Source of the DNA: Caulobacter sp. BP25
GTDB taxonomy: Bacteria; Pseudomonadota; Alphaproteobacteria; Caulobacterales; Caulobacteraceae
NCBI RefSeq assembly: GCF_002737755.1
Contig: NZ_PEGH01000012.1
Span: 1-64,000 of the forward strand
Direction: 5' to 3'
DNA: 64,000 nt
The notes under the pieces are model-generated. The model was not told the DNA's origin, did no database searches, and saw nothing but the letters and a program-made list of their open reading frames with translations. Below, one piece after another: positions 20,800-30,034 of the stretch. Each line of letters opens with the position of its first letter. Within the stretch, counting starts at the first letter, position 1. The position numbers and the translations under genes were made by a program.

Positions 20800-21727
20800 G
20801 CTGCAGGGCGACGCCTGCGCGCGTGAGCGTCAAGCCATTCGTGAGTGGATTGAGGCCGATCCGCATCATGCGGTGGCCTTCGCGCGCATGGAGGCCGCCT
20901 GGGAGGCCGGCGAGCGCCTGCGGGCCTGCCCGCCGGCCGTCGAGCCCGAGCACAAATCCGAAATGGCGCAAGCCACGCGAGGCTTCCCGTCCCGGCGAAC
21001 GCTTCTGGTCGGCGCGACCGCCGCGACGCTGGTCGCGGCGGTCGGTACGGCGATCTGGCGCTACGCCCAGGATGTCGAACTCTATCGCACCCGCCTGGGC
21101 GAGCGGCGACAGGTGCGTCTGGCCGATGGCTCTCGTATCCACCTGAACACCGCCTCCACGGTCGAGGTCTCCCTGCGAGAGGACAGCCGGCGGGTGCGCC
21201 TGGTCCAGGGCGAGGCGCTGTTCGAAGTGGCGCATGATCCCAGTCGTCCGTTCCTGGTCGACGCCGGGGCCGCCACTTTGCGCGCGGTCGGCACCGCCTT
21301 CAACGTCCGCATCCGCGAGGCGGTGGTCGAGCTGACCGTGACCGAGGGCGTGGTGGCCGTGGCCAAGAACCTCGCGGCCGTCCGGCGCGTCGACGCGCGC
21401 CACGTCGCGGCGGGAGACGGGGCGGTTATTCGCGGCGGCGCGGTGGCTCCCACCGTCCTGAATCCGGATCTGCTGCGCCAACGGGTGGCTTGGCAGGACG
21501 GGGTGATCGAGCTGGACGGCGAGACGCTCTCCCAGGCCGTGGATGAGTTCAACCGCTACCGCGCTCGACCGATCGTCGTCGGCGATCCACGCTTGGCCAA
21601 TCTGCGCGTCGGCGGCCGCTTCGAGGTCGACGAAGCGGCCAAGTTCCTAACCGCCGTCGAGGCCAGTTTCACGGTGCAGGCTATGACGGCCGAAGACGGC
21701 AGCATCCTGCTGGTGATGCGACCCTAA
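20729..21727 (+). CDS. FecR-family anti-sigma factor
   Basis: A 332-residue protein with a cytoplasmic DUF4880-like sigma-binding domain at about 10-60 (FVARLQGDACARERQAIREWIEADPHHAVAFARME, in two parts), one membrane segment at about 90-108, and a periplasmic FecR domain (RLGERRQVRLADGSRIHLNT, then AVGTAFNVR and LTVTEGVVAV). The C-terminal STN-like segment ends at the stop. Translation begins at TTG 20729, preceded by GAGGAAGG, inside the sigma gene, so the two are translationally coupled. It should relay receptor occupancy to the sigma factor. Confidence 0.9.
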   Translation: MNASSAGPERRQAIEEQASAFVARLQGDACARERQAIREWIEADPHHAVAFARMEAAWEAGERLRACPPAVEPEHKSEMAQATRGFPSRRTLLVGATAATLVAAVGTAIWRYAQDVELYRTRLGERRQVRLADGSRIHLNTASTVEVSLREDSRRVRLVQGEALFEVAHDPSRPFLVDAGAATLRAVGTAFNVRIREAVVELTVTEGVVAVAKNLAAVRRVDARHVAAGDGAVIRGGAVAPTVLNPDLLRQRVAWQDGVIELDGETLSQAVDEFNRYRARPIVVGDPRLANLRVGGRFEVDEAAKFLTAVEASFTVQAMTAEDGSILLVMRP

Positions 21728-21813
21728 AAATTTTCATTTCCGGGATGGCGGTTCTCGCCTCGGCCGCCCGTTCGACTGGTTGACACGGTTCAACCGCGCT
21801 TGGGGGCGTCGTT

Positions 21814-24597
21814 ATGTCTAAGTCCAATTTCTGGTATCGCGGCGTCCTGATGGCCACTGTCGCCCTAGCCGCGTCGCCAACGGCGGCGGCGGAGAAGGCC
21901 ACCGACTTCCACATCGCCGCCCAGCCGATGCAGGCCGCGCTGAACGCGCTCTCGCAGCAATCGGGCGTGCGGCTGCTCTATCCTTACGACCAGGTCGCGG
22001 GACTGCGCTCGCCAACCGTCAGCGGCAGAATGTCGACGCGCGAGGCGCTGGACAGGATCATCGAGCGCTCGCCGCTGCGCGTGGCCATCTCGAAGGATGA
22101 CCTGATCGCCCTGACTGCCGAGCCGACGCCGGCCTTGATCAAGACCAGCGCCTCGGGGGGCTTCGCGACGCAGGAGGCCACGACCTCGGCGCCGGCACAG
22201 GCCAGCGTTCCCGAAGAGCCCGCCGAGGTCGCCGAGGTGGTGGTCACCGGCACGCGCGGCGTGGCCCGGACGGTCATCAAGAGCCCGACCCCGATCGACG
22301 TGCTGAGTTCGGCCGAGCTGGAACGCACCGGCCGGGCCGGCGCCTTCCAGGCCCTGCAGACCCTGGTGCCGTCCTTCAATCTGCCGGCCCGGGCGGGCGG
22401 CGGCACGGCGACCGTGATCGCCACCGGCGGCCTGCGCGGCCTCAACCCCGACCAGACCCTGGTGCTGGTCAACGGCAAGCGCCGCCACAAGACCTCGCTG
22501 ATCAACTCGGTTTCCTCGCTCTACAACGGCTCGGTGCCGGCTGACCTGGATCTGATCCCGACCTCGTCGATCGGCCGCATCGAGGTGCTGCGCGACGGCG
22601 CCGCAGCTCAATATGGCTCCGACGCCATCGCCGGGGTGATCAACATCATCCTCAAGGACACCCCCGGCGGCTCGCTGACCGTCACGCGCGGCCAGAACTT
22701 CGACCGTGACGACGGCGAATACACCCTGGTCCAAGGCAGCTACGGGACGCGGATCGGCGATCGTGGCTTCCTGAACCTGTCCTTCGCGACCAAGGACCAG
22801 GCCCTCTCCAACCGCGCCGAACCGATCGCTTCGAACGTCCGGCTCTATCCGCTGGTCAATGGCGCGCTCGATCCGCGCGAGGCCACGGTCAATCGTCTGG
22901 TCACCCGCAACTCCGGGGTCCTGCCGCAGAACGGGGTCAATCTCGGCTACAACGGCCACTACGACGTTGGCGCCGTCGAGCTCTACTCGTTCGGCACCTA
23001 CAGCCACCGGGTCTCGGACCTGCCCTTCACCTTCCGGGCCCCGACCAATGTCAACGCGCTGCCGCAGGTCTATCCGGACGGCTTCCGGCCCAATCTGGTC
23101 ATCAAGGAAAACGACTTCGAGCTCGCCTTCGGCGCTCGCGGCGAACTCCGGGGCTGGTCATGGGACCTTTCCTCGACCTACGGCAAGAACCTGGCCAAGG
23201 AGCATGTCTCCGAGACCATCAACGCCAGCCTCGGTCCGAACAGCCCGACCGACTTCTATGTCGGCAAGCTGGTGTCGTCCGAGTGGGTCAATTCGCTCGA
23301 CGTCACCCGGGGGCTGACGGTCGCCGGCGGCGACCTGCAGGTGTCGTTCGGCGCTCAGCATCGCCACGAGACCTACCAGGTTGGGGAGGGCGAGCCGCTC
23401 AGCTACGCCGCCGGAACCTATGTTATTCCAGCCGGCCAGCCGTCGGCGGGATCGCGGCCCGCGACCGGCGCGCAGGCCGCCCCGGGTTTCCAGCCCACCG
23501 ACGCCAGCAAGTCCTCGCGCAACAACTACGCGGCCTATGGCGAGGTCGGCTACACTCAGGGCAAGCTCTTCCTGGGCGGGGCGGTCCGCTACGAGGACTA
23601 TGACGACGCTTCGGGCGACACGGTGGTGGGCAAGGTCAACGGCCGCTACGAGATCACCTCCTGGCTGGCGGTGCGCGGCGCGGCCAGCACCGGCTTCCGC
23701 GCGCCGGGCCTCGCCCAGGAGCACTACGCCGCCAGCTCCAGCCAGTTTCGGCAGGTCAACGGCGTTCTCGACCTCTTGCAGATCAAGACCTTGCCGGTGG
23801 GCTCGCGAGAAGCCATCGCTCTGGGCGCCGAGCCGCTCAAGCCGGAAAAGTCGAAGAACTACAGCCTGGGCTTGACGTTGGAGCCGCTGCCTCGGCTCAG
23901 CGTCACCCTGGACGCCTATCAGATTTCCGTGGATGGCCGGATCGCCATCACCAGCACCCTGACGGGCGCGGCCGTCAGCAACATCCTGATCGCCAACGGC
24001 CTGCCAGGCTCGCTGAGCGCCCAATATTACACCAACGCCATCGACACCCGCACACGGGGCGTCGACCTGGTGACGGCCTATCGCCAGGATCTGGGCGACT
24101 ATGGGACGGTGCGGCTGACCTTGGGATACAATCACAACAAGACCAAGATCACCGACATCATCGCCAACCCGCCGGAACTAGCGGCGCTGGGCGCGAACTA
24201 CGTCCTGTTCGACCGTCTGAGCCGGGGCTACCTGACCACGGCGTTTCCGAGGGACAAGGTCAGCCTGGGCGCCAACTGGTCGTGGAACAAGCTCAACGTG
24301 AACCTGCGCCAGACGCGCTTCGGCAGCTATCGCATCCAGCAGAACATTCCCGCCAACGACCGCAAGTACGGGGCCAAGTGGATCACCGATCTGGAGGTGG
24401 GCTACAAGGTCCTGCCGTCGGTCACCGTCGCGGTCGGGGCCAACAACCTGCTGAACATCTATCCCTCGCGCAGCGGACCTTCGACGGCGGCCAACGCCTC
24501 CTACAACATCAATACCGGCACGGGTCAGTATCCTGGCACCTCGCCGTTCGGCTTCACGGGCGGCTCGTACTATGCGCGCCTGCAGTGGGATTTCTGA
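21814..24597 (+). CDS. TonB-dependent receptor with N-terminal STN signalling domain
   Basis: A 927-residue outer-membrane active transporter. After a signal peptide (to about residue 26) comes a secretin/TonB short N-terminal (STN) domain at about 30-105 (FHIAAQPMQAALNALSQQSG). A Pro/Ala/Glu-rich linker, the VVVTGTRG TonB-box region and a plug with LVLVNGKRRHKTS and RIEVLRDGAAAQYGSDAIAGVIN follow. The barrel ends in the C-terminal aromatic LQWDF. The STN domain marks it as a transducer for the FecR/sigma pair upstream. The next genes encode an acylase and a CRTAC1 protein, so the ligand may be an acylated amide or peptide; this is inference. Confidence 0.93.
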   Translation: MSKSNFWYRGVLMATVALAASPTAAAEKATDFHIAAQPMQAALNALSQQSGVRLLYPYDQVAGLRSPTVSGRMSTREALDRIIERSPLRVAISKDDLIALTAEPTPALIKTSASGGFATQEATTSAPAQASVPEEPAEVAEVVVTGTRGVARTVIKSPTPIDVLSSAELERTGRAGAFQALQTLVPSFNLPARAGGGTATVIATGGLRGLNPDQTLVLVNGKRRHKTSLINSVSSLYNGSVPADLDLIPTSSIGRIEVLRDGAAAQYGSDAIAGVINIILKDTPGGSLTVTRGQNFDRDDGEYTLVQGSYGTRIGDRGFLNLSFATKDQALSNRAEPIASNVRLYPLVNGALDPREATVNRLVTRNSGVLPQNGVNLGYNGHYDVGAVELYSFGTYSHRVSDLPFTFRAPTNVNALPQVYPDGFRPNLVIKENDFELAFGARGELRGWSWDLSSTYGKNLAKEHVSETINASLGPNSPTDFYVGKLVSSEWVNSLDVTRGLTVAGGDLQVSFGAQHRHETYQVGEGEPLSYAAGTYVIPAGQPSAGSRPATGAQAAPGFQPTDASKSSRNNYAAYGEVGYTQGKLFLGGAVRYEDYDDASGDTVVGKVNGRYEITSWLAVRGAASTGFRAPGLAQEHYAASSSQFRQVNGVLDLLQIKTLPVGSREAIALGAEPLKPEKSKNYSLGLTLEPLPRLSVTLDAYQISVDGRIAITSTLTGAAVSNILIANGLPGSLSAQYYTNAIDTRTRGVDLVTAYRQDLGDYGTVRLTLGYNHNKTKITDIIANPPELAALGANYVLFDRLSRGYLTTAFPRDKVSLGANWSWNKLNVNLRQTRFGSYRIQQNIPANDRKYGAKWITDLEVGYKVLPSVTVAVGANNLLNIYPSRSGPSTAANASYNINTGTGQYPGTSPFGFTGGSYYARLQWDF

Positions 24598-24685
24598 TCA
24601 GCGCCCAAGGCCGGGCCGCCACAGCGACCCGGCTTGACGCCTAGCGCGAGCCCGCGGAGCGGCTCGAGGGGGATGGAGTAAGAGC

Positions 24686-26848
24686 ATGATGATGGTTCGC
24701 CGCGCCGTCGGGGCGCTGCTGTTGGCGGCGTTGGTCGAACTGGCCGCCAGTCCGACGCTGGCCCAGGCCCCGGCCGCCCGAGCAGCGGCGCCGCTGGCGG
24801 TGGTCGCGCCGACAAAGAACGAGATCCTGTGGGACACCTATGGCGTGCCGCACATCTACGGCAAGGACACCGCGGCCGTCTTCTACGGCTATGGCTGGGC
24901 CCAGGCCCAGAGCCACGCCAACACGATCTTGCGGCTCTACGGCGAGGCGCGGGGGAAGGGGGCGGAGTATTTCGGCCCAGAGTACGAAGAGACCACGACC
25001 TGGCTGCTGACCAATGGCGTGCCGGACCGCGCCAAGCTTTGGTACAGGCAGCAGGCGCCAGCCTTCCGGGCTAATCTCGACGCCTTCGCCAAGGGCATCA
25101 ACGCCTATGCGGCGGCCCACCCCGAAGCCATCGCCGCCGATGTGAAGCCGGTGTTGCCGGTCACCGGCGTCGATGTGGTGGCCCACGCCCACCGACTGAT
25201 GAACTTCATCTATGTCGCCTCTCCCGGAAAGACGATCGGCGAGGGTGATCCGCCCGAGATCGCCGATCAGGGCTCCAACTCGTGGGCGGTATCGCCCTCC
25301 AAGACGGCCAATGGCAATACGCTGTTGCTGCAAAATCCCCACCTGCCGTGGGGCACCGGCTACTTCATCTACTACGAGGCCCACCTGACCGGGCCGAACT
25401 TCGAGGTCTATGGCGCCACGCAGGTTGGCCTGCCGATCGTCCGGTTCGCCTTCAATCAGCAGATGGGCATTACCAACACCGTCAACGGCATGGTGGGAGC
25501 CACCAACTACAAGCTGACCCTGAAGGACGGCGGCTATCTGTTCGATGGCAAGGTGCTGCCGTTCAAGACCCAGGCCACGACCTACAAGGTGCGACAGGCG
25601 AACGGCGCGCTGGTCGAAAAGCCGCTGAAAATCCGCTCGACCGTCCATGGCCCGGTGTTCGAGCGCAAGGACGGCTCAACGGTCGCCGTGCGCGTCGCGG
25701 GCCTCGATCGGCCCAAGATGCTGGAGCAGTACTTCGACATGGTCACGGCGCCGAACTTCAAGGCGTACGAGACGGCGATGAAGCGGCTGCAGGTGCCGAC
25801 CTTCAACATCACCTACGCCGACCGTGACGGCCACATCGACTACGCCTTCAACGGGATCGCGCCTCGGCGCGGCGAAGGCGACATCAACTTCTGGAGCGGT
25901 CTCGTTCCGGGGGACACCTCGCGCTATCTGTGGACCGACGTCCATCCGTTCGAAGAACTGCCGCGGGTCACCGATCCGGTCGGCGGCTTCGTCCAGAACA
26001 CCAACGATCCGCCCTGGGTCGCCAGCTGGCCGGTGACGCTCAAGCCCGACGACTTCCCCAAGTACCTGGCGCCGCGCACGCCCGAGTCATTCCGAGCTCA
26101 GAGTTCGATCCGGATGATGGCCGAGAACGACAAGCTGACCCTTGAACGCTTCAAGGACCTGAAACTGTCGACCCACGCCCTGATGGCCGATCGGGTTCTG
26201 CCCGAACTGATCCCCGCCGCGCTCAAGGACAAGGACCCGGAGGTCCAGGCCGCCGCGCGCCTGCTGGCCGATTGGGACCGCGCGTTCACCGCCGACAACC
26301 GCGCCGGCCTGCTGTTCGAGGAATGGGCCAAGCTGTTCGCCGGCCCGACCTTCGCGGGGCAGGGAGGCTACGCCATTCCGTGGACGGAACAACGGCCGAT
26401 CAGCACGCCCTATGGGATCAAGGATCCGGTCGCCGCCGTCGAGCAGCTGCGAACGGCCATCGCCAACACCAAGAAGAAGTACGGCGCGATCGACCGCCGC
26501 TTCGGGGACGCCTCGCGCTTCATCCTGGACGGCGTTGACGCGCCCGGGACGGGGGGCTTCGGCAATCTCGGGGCCTTCCGGGTCATCACCTGGTCGGATC
26601 CGAACGCCAAGGGCATCCGCACGCCGACCCACGGCGAGACCTGGGTGGCGCTGATCGAGTTCTCGACGCCGGTGAAGGCCTACGGGCTGATGAGCTACGG
26701 CAATAGCCGCCAGCCCGGCACGACCCACTACAGCGATCAGTTGGACATGCTGTCGAAGGATCAGTTCCGCGAGCTCTGGCTGCGACGCGAACAGGTCGAG
26801 GCGCACGTCGCCGAGCGCACCGCCTTCAATCCGAAATCCAAGCCTTGA
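24686..26848 (+). CDS. Penicillin acylase-family (PvdQ/AHL-acylase-like) periplasmic amidase
   Basis: A 720-residue N-terminal nucleophile hydrolase precursor with a signal peptide (cleavage after LAQA, about residue 28). The alpha-chain region begins [17 protein letters not shown], typical of the family. The autocleavage site is DQG/SNSWAV, giving Ser197 as the new N-terminal nucleophile. The beta chain contains [10 protein letters not shown] and [10 protein letters not shown] with the oxyanion Asn. Family members remove acyl chains from beta-lactams, aculeacin, acyl-homoserine lactones or siderophore precursors. The start has GGAGTAAGAG upstream. It follows the receptor by 88 bases and overlaps the next frame. 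Confidence 0.9.
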   Translation: MMMVRRAVGALLLAALVELAASPTLAQAPAARAAAPLAVVAPTKNEILWDTYGVPHIYGKDTAAVFYGYGWAQAQSHANTILRLYGEARGKGAEYFGPEYEETTTWLLTNGVPDRAKLWYRQQAPAFRANLDAFAKGINAYAAAHPEAIAADVKPVLPVTGVDVVAHAHRLMNFIYVASPGKTIGEGDPPEIADQGSNSWAVSPSKTANGNTLLLQNPHLPWGTGYFIYYEAHLTGPNFEVYGATQVGLPIVRFAFNQQMGITNTVNGMVGATNYKLTLKDGGYLFDGKVLPFKTQATTYKVRQANGALVEKPLKIRSTVHGPVFERKDGSTVAVRVAGLDRPKMLEQYFDMVTAPNFKAYETAMKRLQVPTFNITYADRDGHIDYAFNGIAPRRGEGDINFWSGLVPGDTSRYLWTDVHPFEELPRVTDPVGGFVQNTNDPPWVASWPVTLKPDDFPKYLAPRTPESFRAQSSIRMMAENDKLTLERFKDLKLSTHALMADRVLPELIPAALKDKDPEVQAAARLLADWDRAFTADNRAGLLFEEWAKLFAGPTFAGQGGYAIPWTEQRPISTPYGIKDPVAAVEQLRTAIANTKKKYGAIDRRFGDASRFILDGVDAPGTGGFGNLGAFRVITWSDPNAKGIRTPTHGETWVALIEFSTPVKAYGLMSYGNSRQPGTTHYSDQLDMLSKDQFRELWLRREQVEAHVAERTAFNPKSKP

Positions 26849-26859
26849 AAGGCGATCCG

Positions 26860-28380
26860 ATGCAAAGAACGAGCAGGCAGGCGTGGACCATCGCGCCCCT
26901 GGGTTTGCTGTTGGCCGGGCTGATGACCGGCTCGGCCCTCGCGGCGACGGATCCGGCCTTTACCGCTATCCAGCGCGAAACCTTCGAGGTTCCCGGGTCG
27001 CTGTCCAACGCCTGGGCCGATTTCGACAAGGACGGCGACCTTGACCTGGCTGTGTCGCTGAAGGGCGGCGACGTCAGGCTGTACCGCAACGACAACGGCG
27101 TGCTGATCAATATTGGGCCGGCCCTGGGCCTGCCGACCGCCGGCAAGGAAGTCCGCGGCCTCAGCTGGGGCGACTTCGACGGCGACGGCTATCTGGATCT
27201 TCTGGGCGGGTCGAACGTCATGCCGCCGGAGCCCAACCGCTCCTTCATCTGGAAGAACGAGGGCGGCAAGCGCTTCGTCGACGTGGCCGAAAAGATCGGT
27301 CTGACCATCCCGGGGCGCATCAGCCGCCAGGCCAACTGGGTCGACTACGACAATGACGGGCAGGTCGATCTCTATGCCTCGAACCGCGCTGGTCCAAACC
27401 AGCTGTTCCACAACGAGGGCGGGGTCTTTCGGCAAGTGTTCGCCGACAACGGCGTGACGGATAGCCGACCCACGGTCGGCTCCTGCTGGTTCGACTACAA
27501 CCACGACGGCAAGCTGGACCTGTTCCTGGCCAACCAGTCCGGCGCCACGGACGCCCTGTGGCGGAACGACGGTGAGAAGGGCTTCACGGACGTCGCGCCC
27601 AGCCTTGGCCTGAACGCGCCTGGGCGCGCCAAGGAAGAGGGTGGGGTGGGCTGCGCCGTCGGCGACTACGATAACGACGGCAATCTCGATCTCTTCGTCG
27701 CGGTCTATGGGGCCAGTCTTTTGTATCGCAACAAGGGGGATGGCGCGTTCGAGGAAGTCGGCAAGGCAGCTGGCGTCGCCGATCCGGGCCACGCGGTCGG
27801 AGCCGCCTGGGGCGACTACGACAACGACGGCTATCTGGATCTCTACGTCACGAGCTACGAGGGCGAGGCCGGCAAGCAAACGCCGCTGGACCGGCTCTAC
27901 CACAACAACGGCAAGGGCGGCTTCGATCAGGTCCTGACGCGCGAGAGCCTGCTGAACGCTGGCGACCACGGGGTGGAGTGGGTCGACTACAACGGTGACG
28001 GGGCGCTCGATCTGTCGGTGATGCGCGGCTATAGTCCGGTGGGTGGCCACTTCCTGTTCCGAAATGACCTGCAAGGTCCGGCGCGTGGCCGCAGTCTTGA
28101 GGTTCTCGTCCTGGACTCCAAGGGGCGCTACACGCGGGCGGGCGCCGAGGTCCGGCTCTACGACAAGGCCGGCAAGATCCTGGCCACGCGCCTGGTCTCG
28201 ACCGGCGGCGGCTACAACGCGCAAAGCGCGGCGCCTGTCCATTTTGGACTCAAGTCCTTTGAGCCCGTGACGGTCGAGGTGTCGTTCATGAGCAATGACG
28301 GCGTGAAAAAGAAGACCGTCCGGGGCGTCTCCCCCAAGGCGTTCTCGAAAAAGCCGCTGGTGATCCGCGAGGACGGCTGA
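26860..28380 (+). CDS. CRTAC1-family protein (FG-GAP repeats, ASPIC/UnbV domain), exported
   Basis: A 506-residue exported protein with a signal peptide to about residue 27. Multiple FG-GAP/VCBS beta-propeller repeats follow, each with a calcium-loop signature such as DFDKDGDLDLAV, DFDGDGYLDLLG, DYDNDGQVDLYA, DYNHDGKLDLFL, DYDNDGNLDLFV and DYDNDGYLDLYV. The C-terminal ASPIC/UnbV-like domain begins about residue 400 (RGRSLEVLVLDSKGRYTRAGAEV). Function is unknown; such propellers bind ligands or proteins outside the cytoplasm. The start at 26860 lies 12 bases after the acylase stop, with AAAGG upstream, so it belongs to the same operon. Confidence 0.9.
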   Translation: MQRTSRQAWTIAPLGLLLAGLMTGSALAATDPAFTAIQRETFEVPGSLSNAWADFDKDGDLDLAVSLKGGDVRLYRNDNGVLINIGPALGLPTAGKEVRGLSWGDFDGDGYLDLLGGSNVMPPEPNRSFIWKNEGGKRFVDVAEKIGLTIPGRISRQANWVDYDNDGQVDLYASNRAGPNQLFHNEGGVFRQVFADNGVTDSRPTVGSCWFDYNHDGKLDLFLANQSGATDALWRNDGEKGFTDVAPSLGLNAPGRAKEEGGVGCAVGDYDNDGNLDLFVAVYGASLLYRNKGDGAFEEVGKAAGVADPGHAVGAAWGDYDNDGYLDLYVTSYEGEAGKQTPLDRLYHNNGKGGFDQVLTRESLLNAGDHGVEWVDYNGDGALDLSVMRGYSPVGGHFLFRNDLQGPARGRSLEVLVLDSKGRYTRAGAEVRLYDKAGKILATRLVSTGGGYNAQSAAPVHFGLKSFEPVTVEVSFMSNDGVKKKTVRGVSPKAFSKKPLVIREDG

Positions 28381-28482
28381 ACTAAACGATGCGAGCGGCC
28401 AGCGCAGGCTGGCCGCTCGCACACATCTTTCCCATCCTACCGCCGCGGCGGAGTTTCGCCGGGCGGCCTCAGTTGACGCCGC

Positions 28483-29067
28483 CTAGGTCGCTGTCGATGG
28501 GCTTGTTCTCAAAAGCGTGCGCGCCGCGTCCTGGCCCGCCGCGAGAATGCGATCGGACATCTCCCTGCTATCGACGGCGCGAGCGATTTGCAGCGTGCCG
28601 ATACAGGTCGCCAGAAGCGCCACGGCGGTGGCTTCCGGGTCCGTGACTTGCGGCGGCAGGTAGGCTGCGACCTGCTTGGCGAGCGTGGCGACGCGCTCTG
28701 TGTAGGCGGCCCGAGTTTCCCGAGGCTCGCGCGCGATCTCGGCGGCAAGCGCGGAAGTGGCGCAGCCGAACTGCGGATTGTCGCGATGCTCCGGCGCGAG
28801 ATAGGCGGTGATCAACCCCTTGAGACCGTCAGCGGCCAGGATCTGCCGCATCTGCTCGGCCTGGGCGTCGAGCGCCGTAACCAGGCTTTCGCGCACCAAC
28901 TCCGCCTTGGACTCGAAGTGCGGATAAAACGCGCCGTTCGTCAGGCCGGCGTCCTTCATGACGCGAGACAGACCCGAGGCGGCGATGCCATCGGCCCGGA
29001 AGCGTTCCGAGGCCGCCTGCAGGATGCGTTCCCGCGACGCGTCCCGACGACCTTTTTCATAGCGCAT
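28483..29067 (-). CDS. TetR/AcrR-family repressor
   Basis: A 194-residue regulator with an N-terminal helix-turn-helix at about 28-48 (GLSRVMKDAGLTNGAFYPHF), typical of the TetR type, and an all-helical ligand domain with CATSALAAEI. The start at MRYEKGRR was chosen because upstream in-frame codons lie within the operator. It is divergent from an SDR and a quinone-oxidoreductase gene and separated from them by two palindromes (29093-29126), so it probably represses both directions and responds to an electrophile or quinone. Confidence 0.92.
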   Translation of the reverse strand: MRYEKGRRDASRERILQAASERFRADGIAASGLSRVMKDAGLTNGAFYPHFESKAELVRESLVTALDAQAEQMRQILAADGLKGLITAYLAPEHRDNPQFGCATSALAAEIAREPRETRAAYTERVATLAKQVAAYLPPQVTDPEATAVALLATCIGTLQIARAVDSREMSDRILAAGQDAARTLLRTSPSTAT

Positions 29068-29092
29068 GTGCCGCCTCCGAGATTCTCGTTGC

Positions 29093-29126
29093 ATTATGAT
29101 CATAATTGCACATTATGAACATAATG
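29093..29126. promoter_or_regulatory. Twin palindromic operator in a divergent promoter
   Basis: ATTATGATCATAAT at 29093-29106 is a perfect palindrome. CATTATGAACATAATG at 29111-29126 has the same arms around a central AA. The two centres are 19 bases apart, about two helical turns, which fits cooperative binding of two TetR dimers. The AT-rich site sits between the TetR start (29067) and the SDR start (29172). Confidence 0.8.
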
Positions 29127-29171
29127 CAATCTGCAACGCCGCTCTGGCGACGGCTGCCTACGAGAAGGCTC

Positions 29172-29987
29172 ATGACCATTCAACGCAAGAAGATCGCCCT
29201 GGTGACAGGGGCGTCCGCCGGCATCGGCCTGGCCAGCGCCCAGACCCTGGCCGCGAGCGGCTACACTGTCTATGGGACCAGTCGCCGGTCGGTCGTCAAT
29301 GCGCCCAAGAACGTGCGCATGCTGGTTTGCGACGTCACTGACGACGAGTCCGTCGGGGCGCTGGTCGCCAAGGTATTGGCCGAGGCGGGCCAGATCGACG
29401 TGCTGGTCAACAACGCCGGCCTTGGTCTGACGGGCGGGGCCGAGGAAAGCTCCATCCGCCAGGCCCAGGCCCTGTTCGACGTCAATCTGTTCGGCGTGAT
29501 GCGGATGACCAACGCCGTGCTGCCGTCGATGCGCGCCCGCCGCCAAGGGCGCATCCTCAACATCAGTTCGGTCCTCGGGCTGATCCCCGCGCCGTATTCC
29601 GCCCACTACGCGGCCACAAAGCATGCGCTGGAGGGCTATTCGGAGTCCCTCGACCATGAGGTCCGCGCCTTCAATGTTCGCATCTCCCTGATCGAGCCGG
29701 GCTACATCCGCAGCACCTTCGACCAGAACGCCGTAGAGGCCGACTCCCAGATTGCCGTCTACGATCAGGCGCGGGCGGGTGTCCGGGCGCTGCTCGATGA
29801 GGTCATGCCGACCGCCGAACTGCCGGAGGTGGTCGCCGCCGTGGTCCGCGCGGCCGCCGTCGATCCCCAGCCGCGCCTGCGCTACCCGGCCGGCAAGCTG
29901 GCCAAGCAGATCTCGCTGCTGCGCCGGTTCGCGCCGGCCAAGGCGTTCGACAAGAGCCTGCGCAAGCAGATGCGGTTGCCCGCCTAG
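29172..29987 (+). CDS. Short-chain dehydrogenase/reductase
   Basis: A 271-residue classical SDR. The cofactor motif is TGASAGIG near residue 13, followed by NNAGLG, the catalytic Ser in LNISSVLG and the YAATK pair (Tyr-x3-Lys). It resembles oxidoreductases of the DltE/retinol-dehydrogenase-like group; the substrate is not predictable. The start at MTIQRKK was chosen since upstream in-frame ATGs overlap the operator. The quinone oxidoreductase follows after 47 bases, so the two are probably co-transcribed under the divergent TetR. Confidence 0.9.
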   Translation: MTIQRKKIALVTGASAGIGLASAQTLAASGYTVYGTSRRSVVNAPKNVRMLVCDVTDDESVGALVAKVLAEAGQIDVLVNNAGLGLTGGAEESSIRQAQALFDVNLFGVMRMTNAVLPSMRARRQGRILNISSVLGLIPAPYSAHYAATKHALEGYSESLDHEVRAFNVRISLIEPGYIRSTFDQNAVEADSQIAVYDQARAGVRALLDEVMPTAELPEVVAAVVRAAAVDPQPRLRYPAGKLAKQISLLRRFAPAKAFDKSLRKQMRLPA

Positions 29988-30034
29988 CTCACGCGCGACG
30001 CTTGGCGAACCCCACGTCCTCCAGGAACACCGAA

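Noticed and set aside
26761..28422. 553-codon minus-strand frame opposite the CRTAC1 gene
   Set aside because: Composition follows the codon-position bias of the sense gene, whose FG-GAP repeats are unmistakable.
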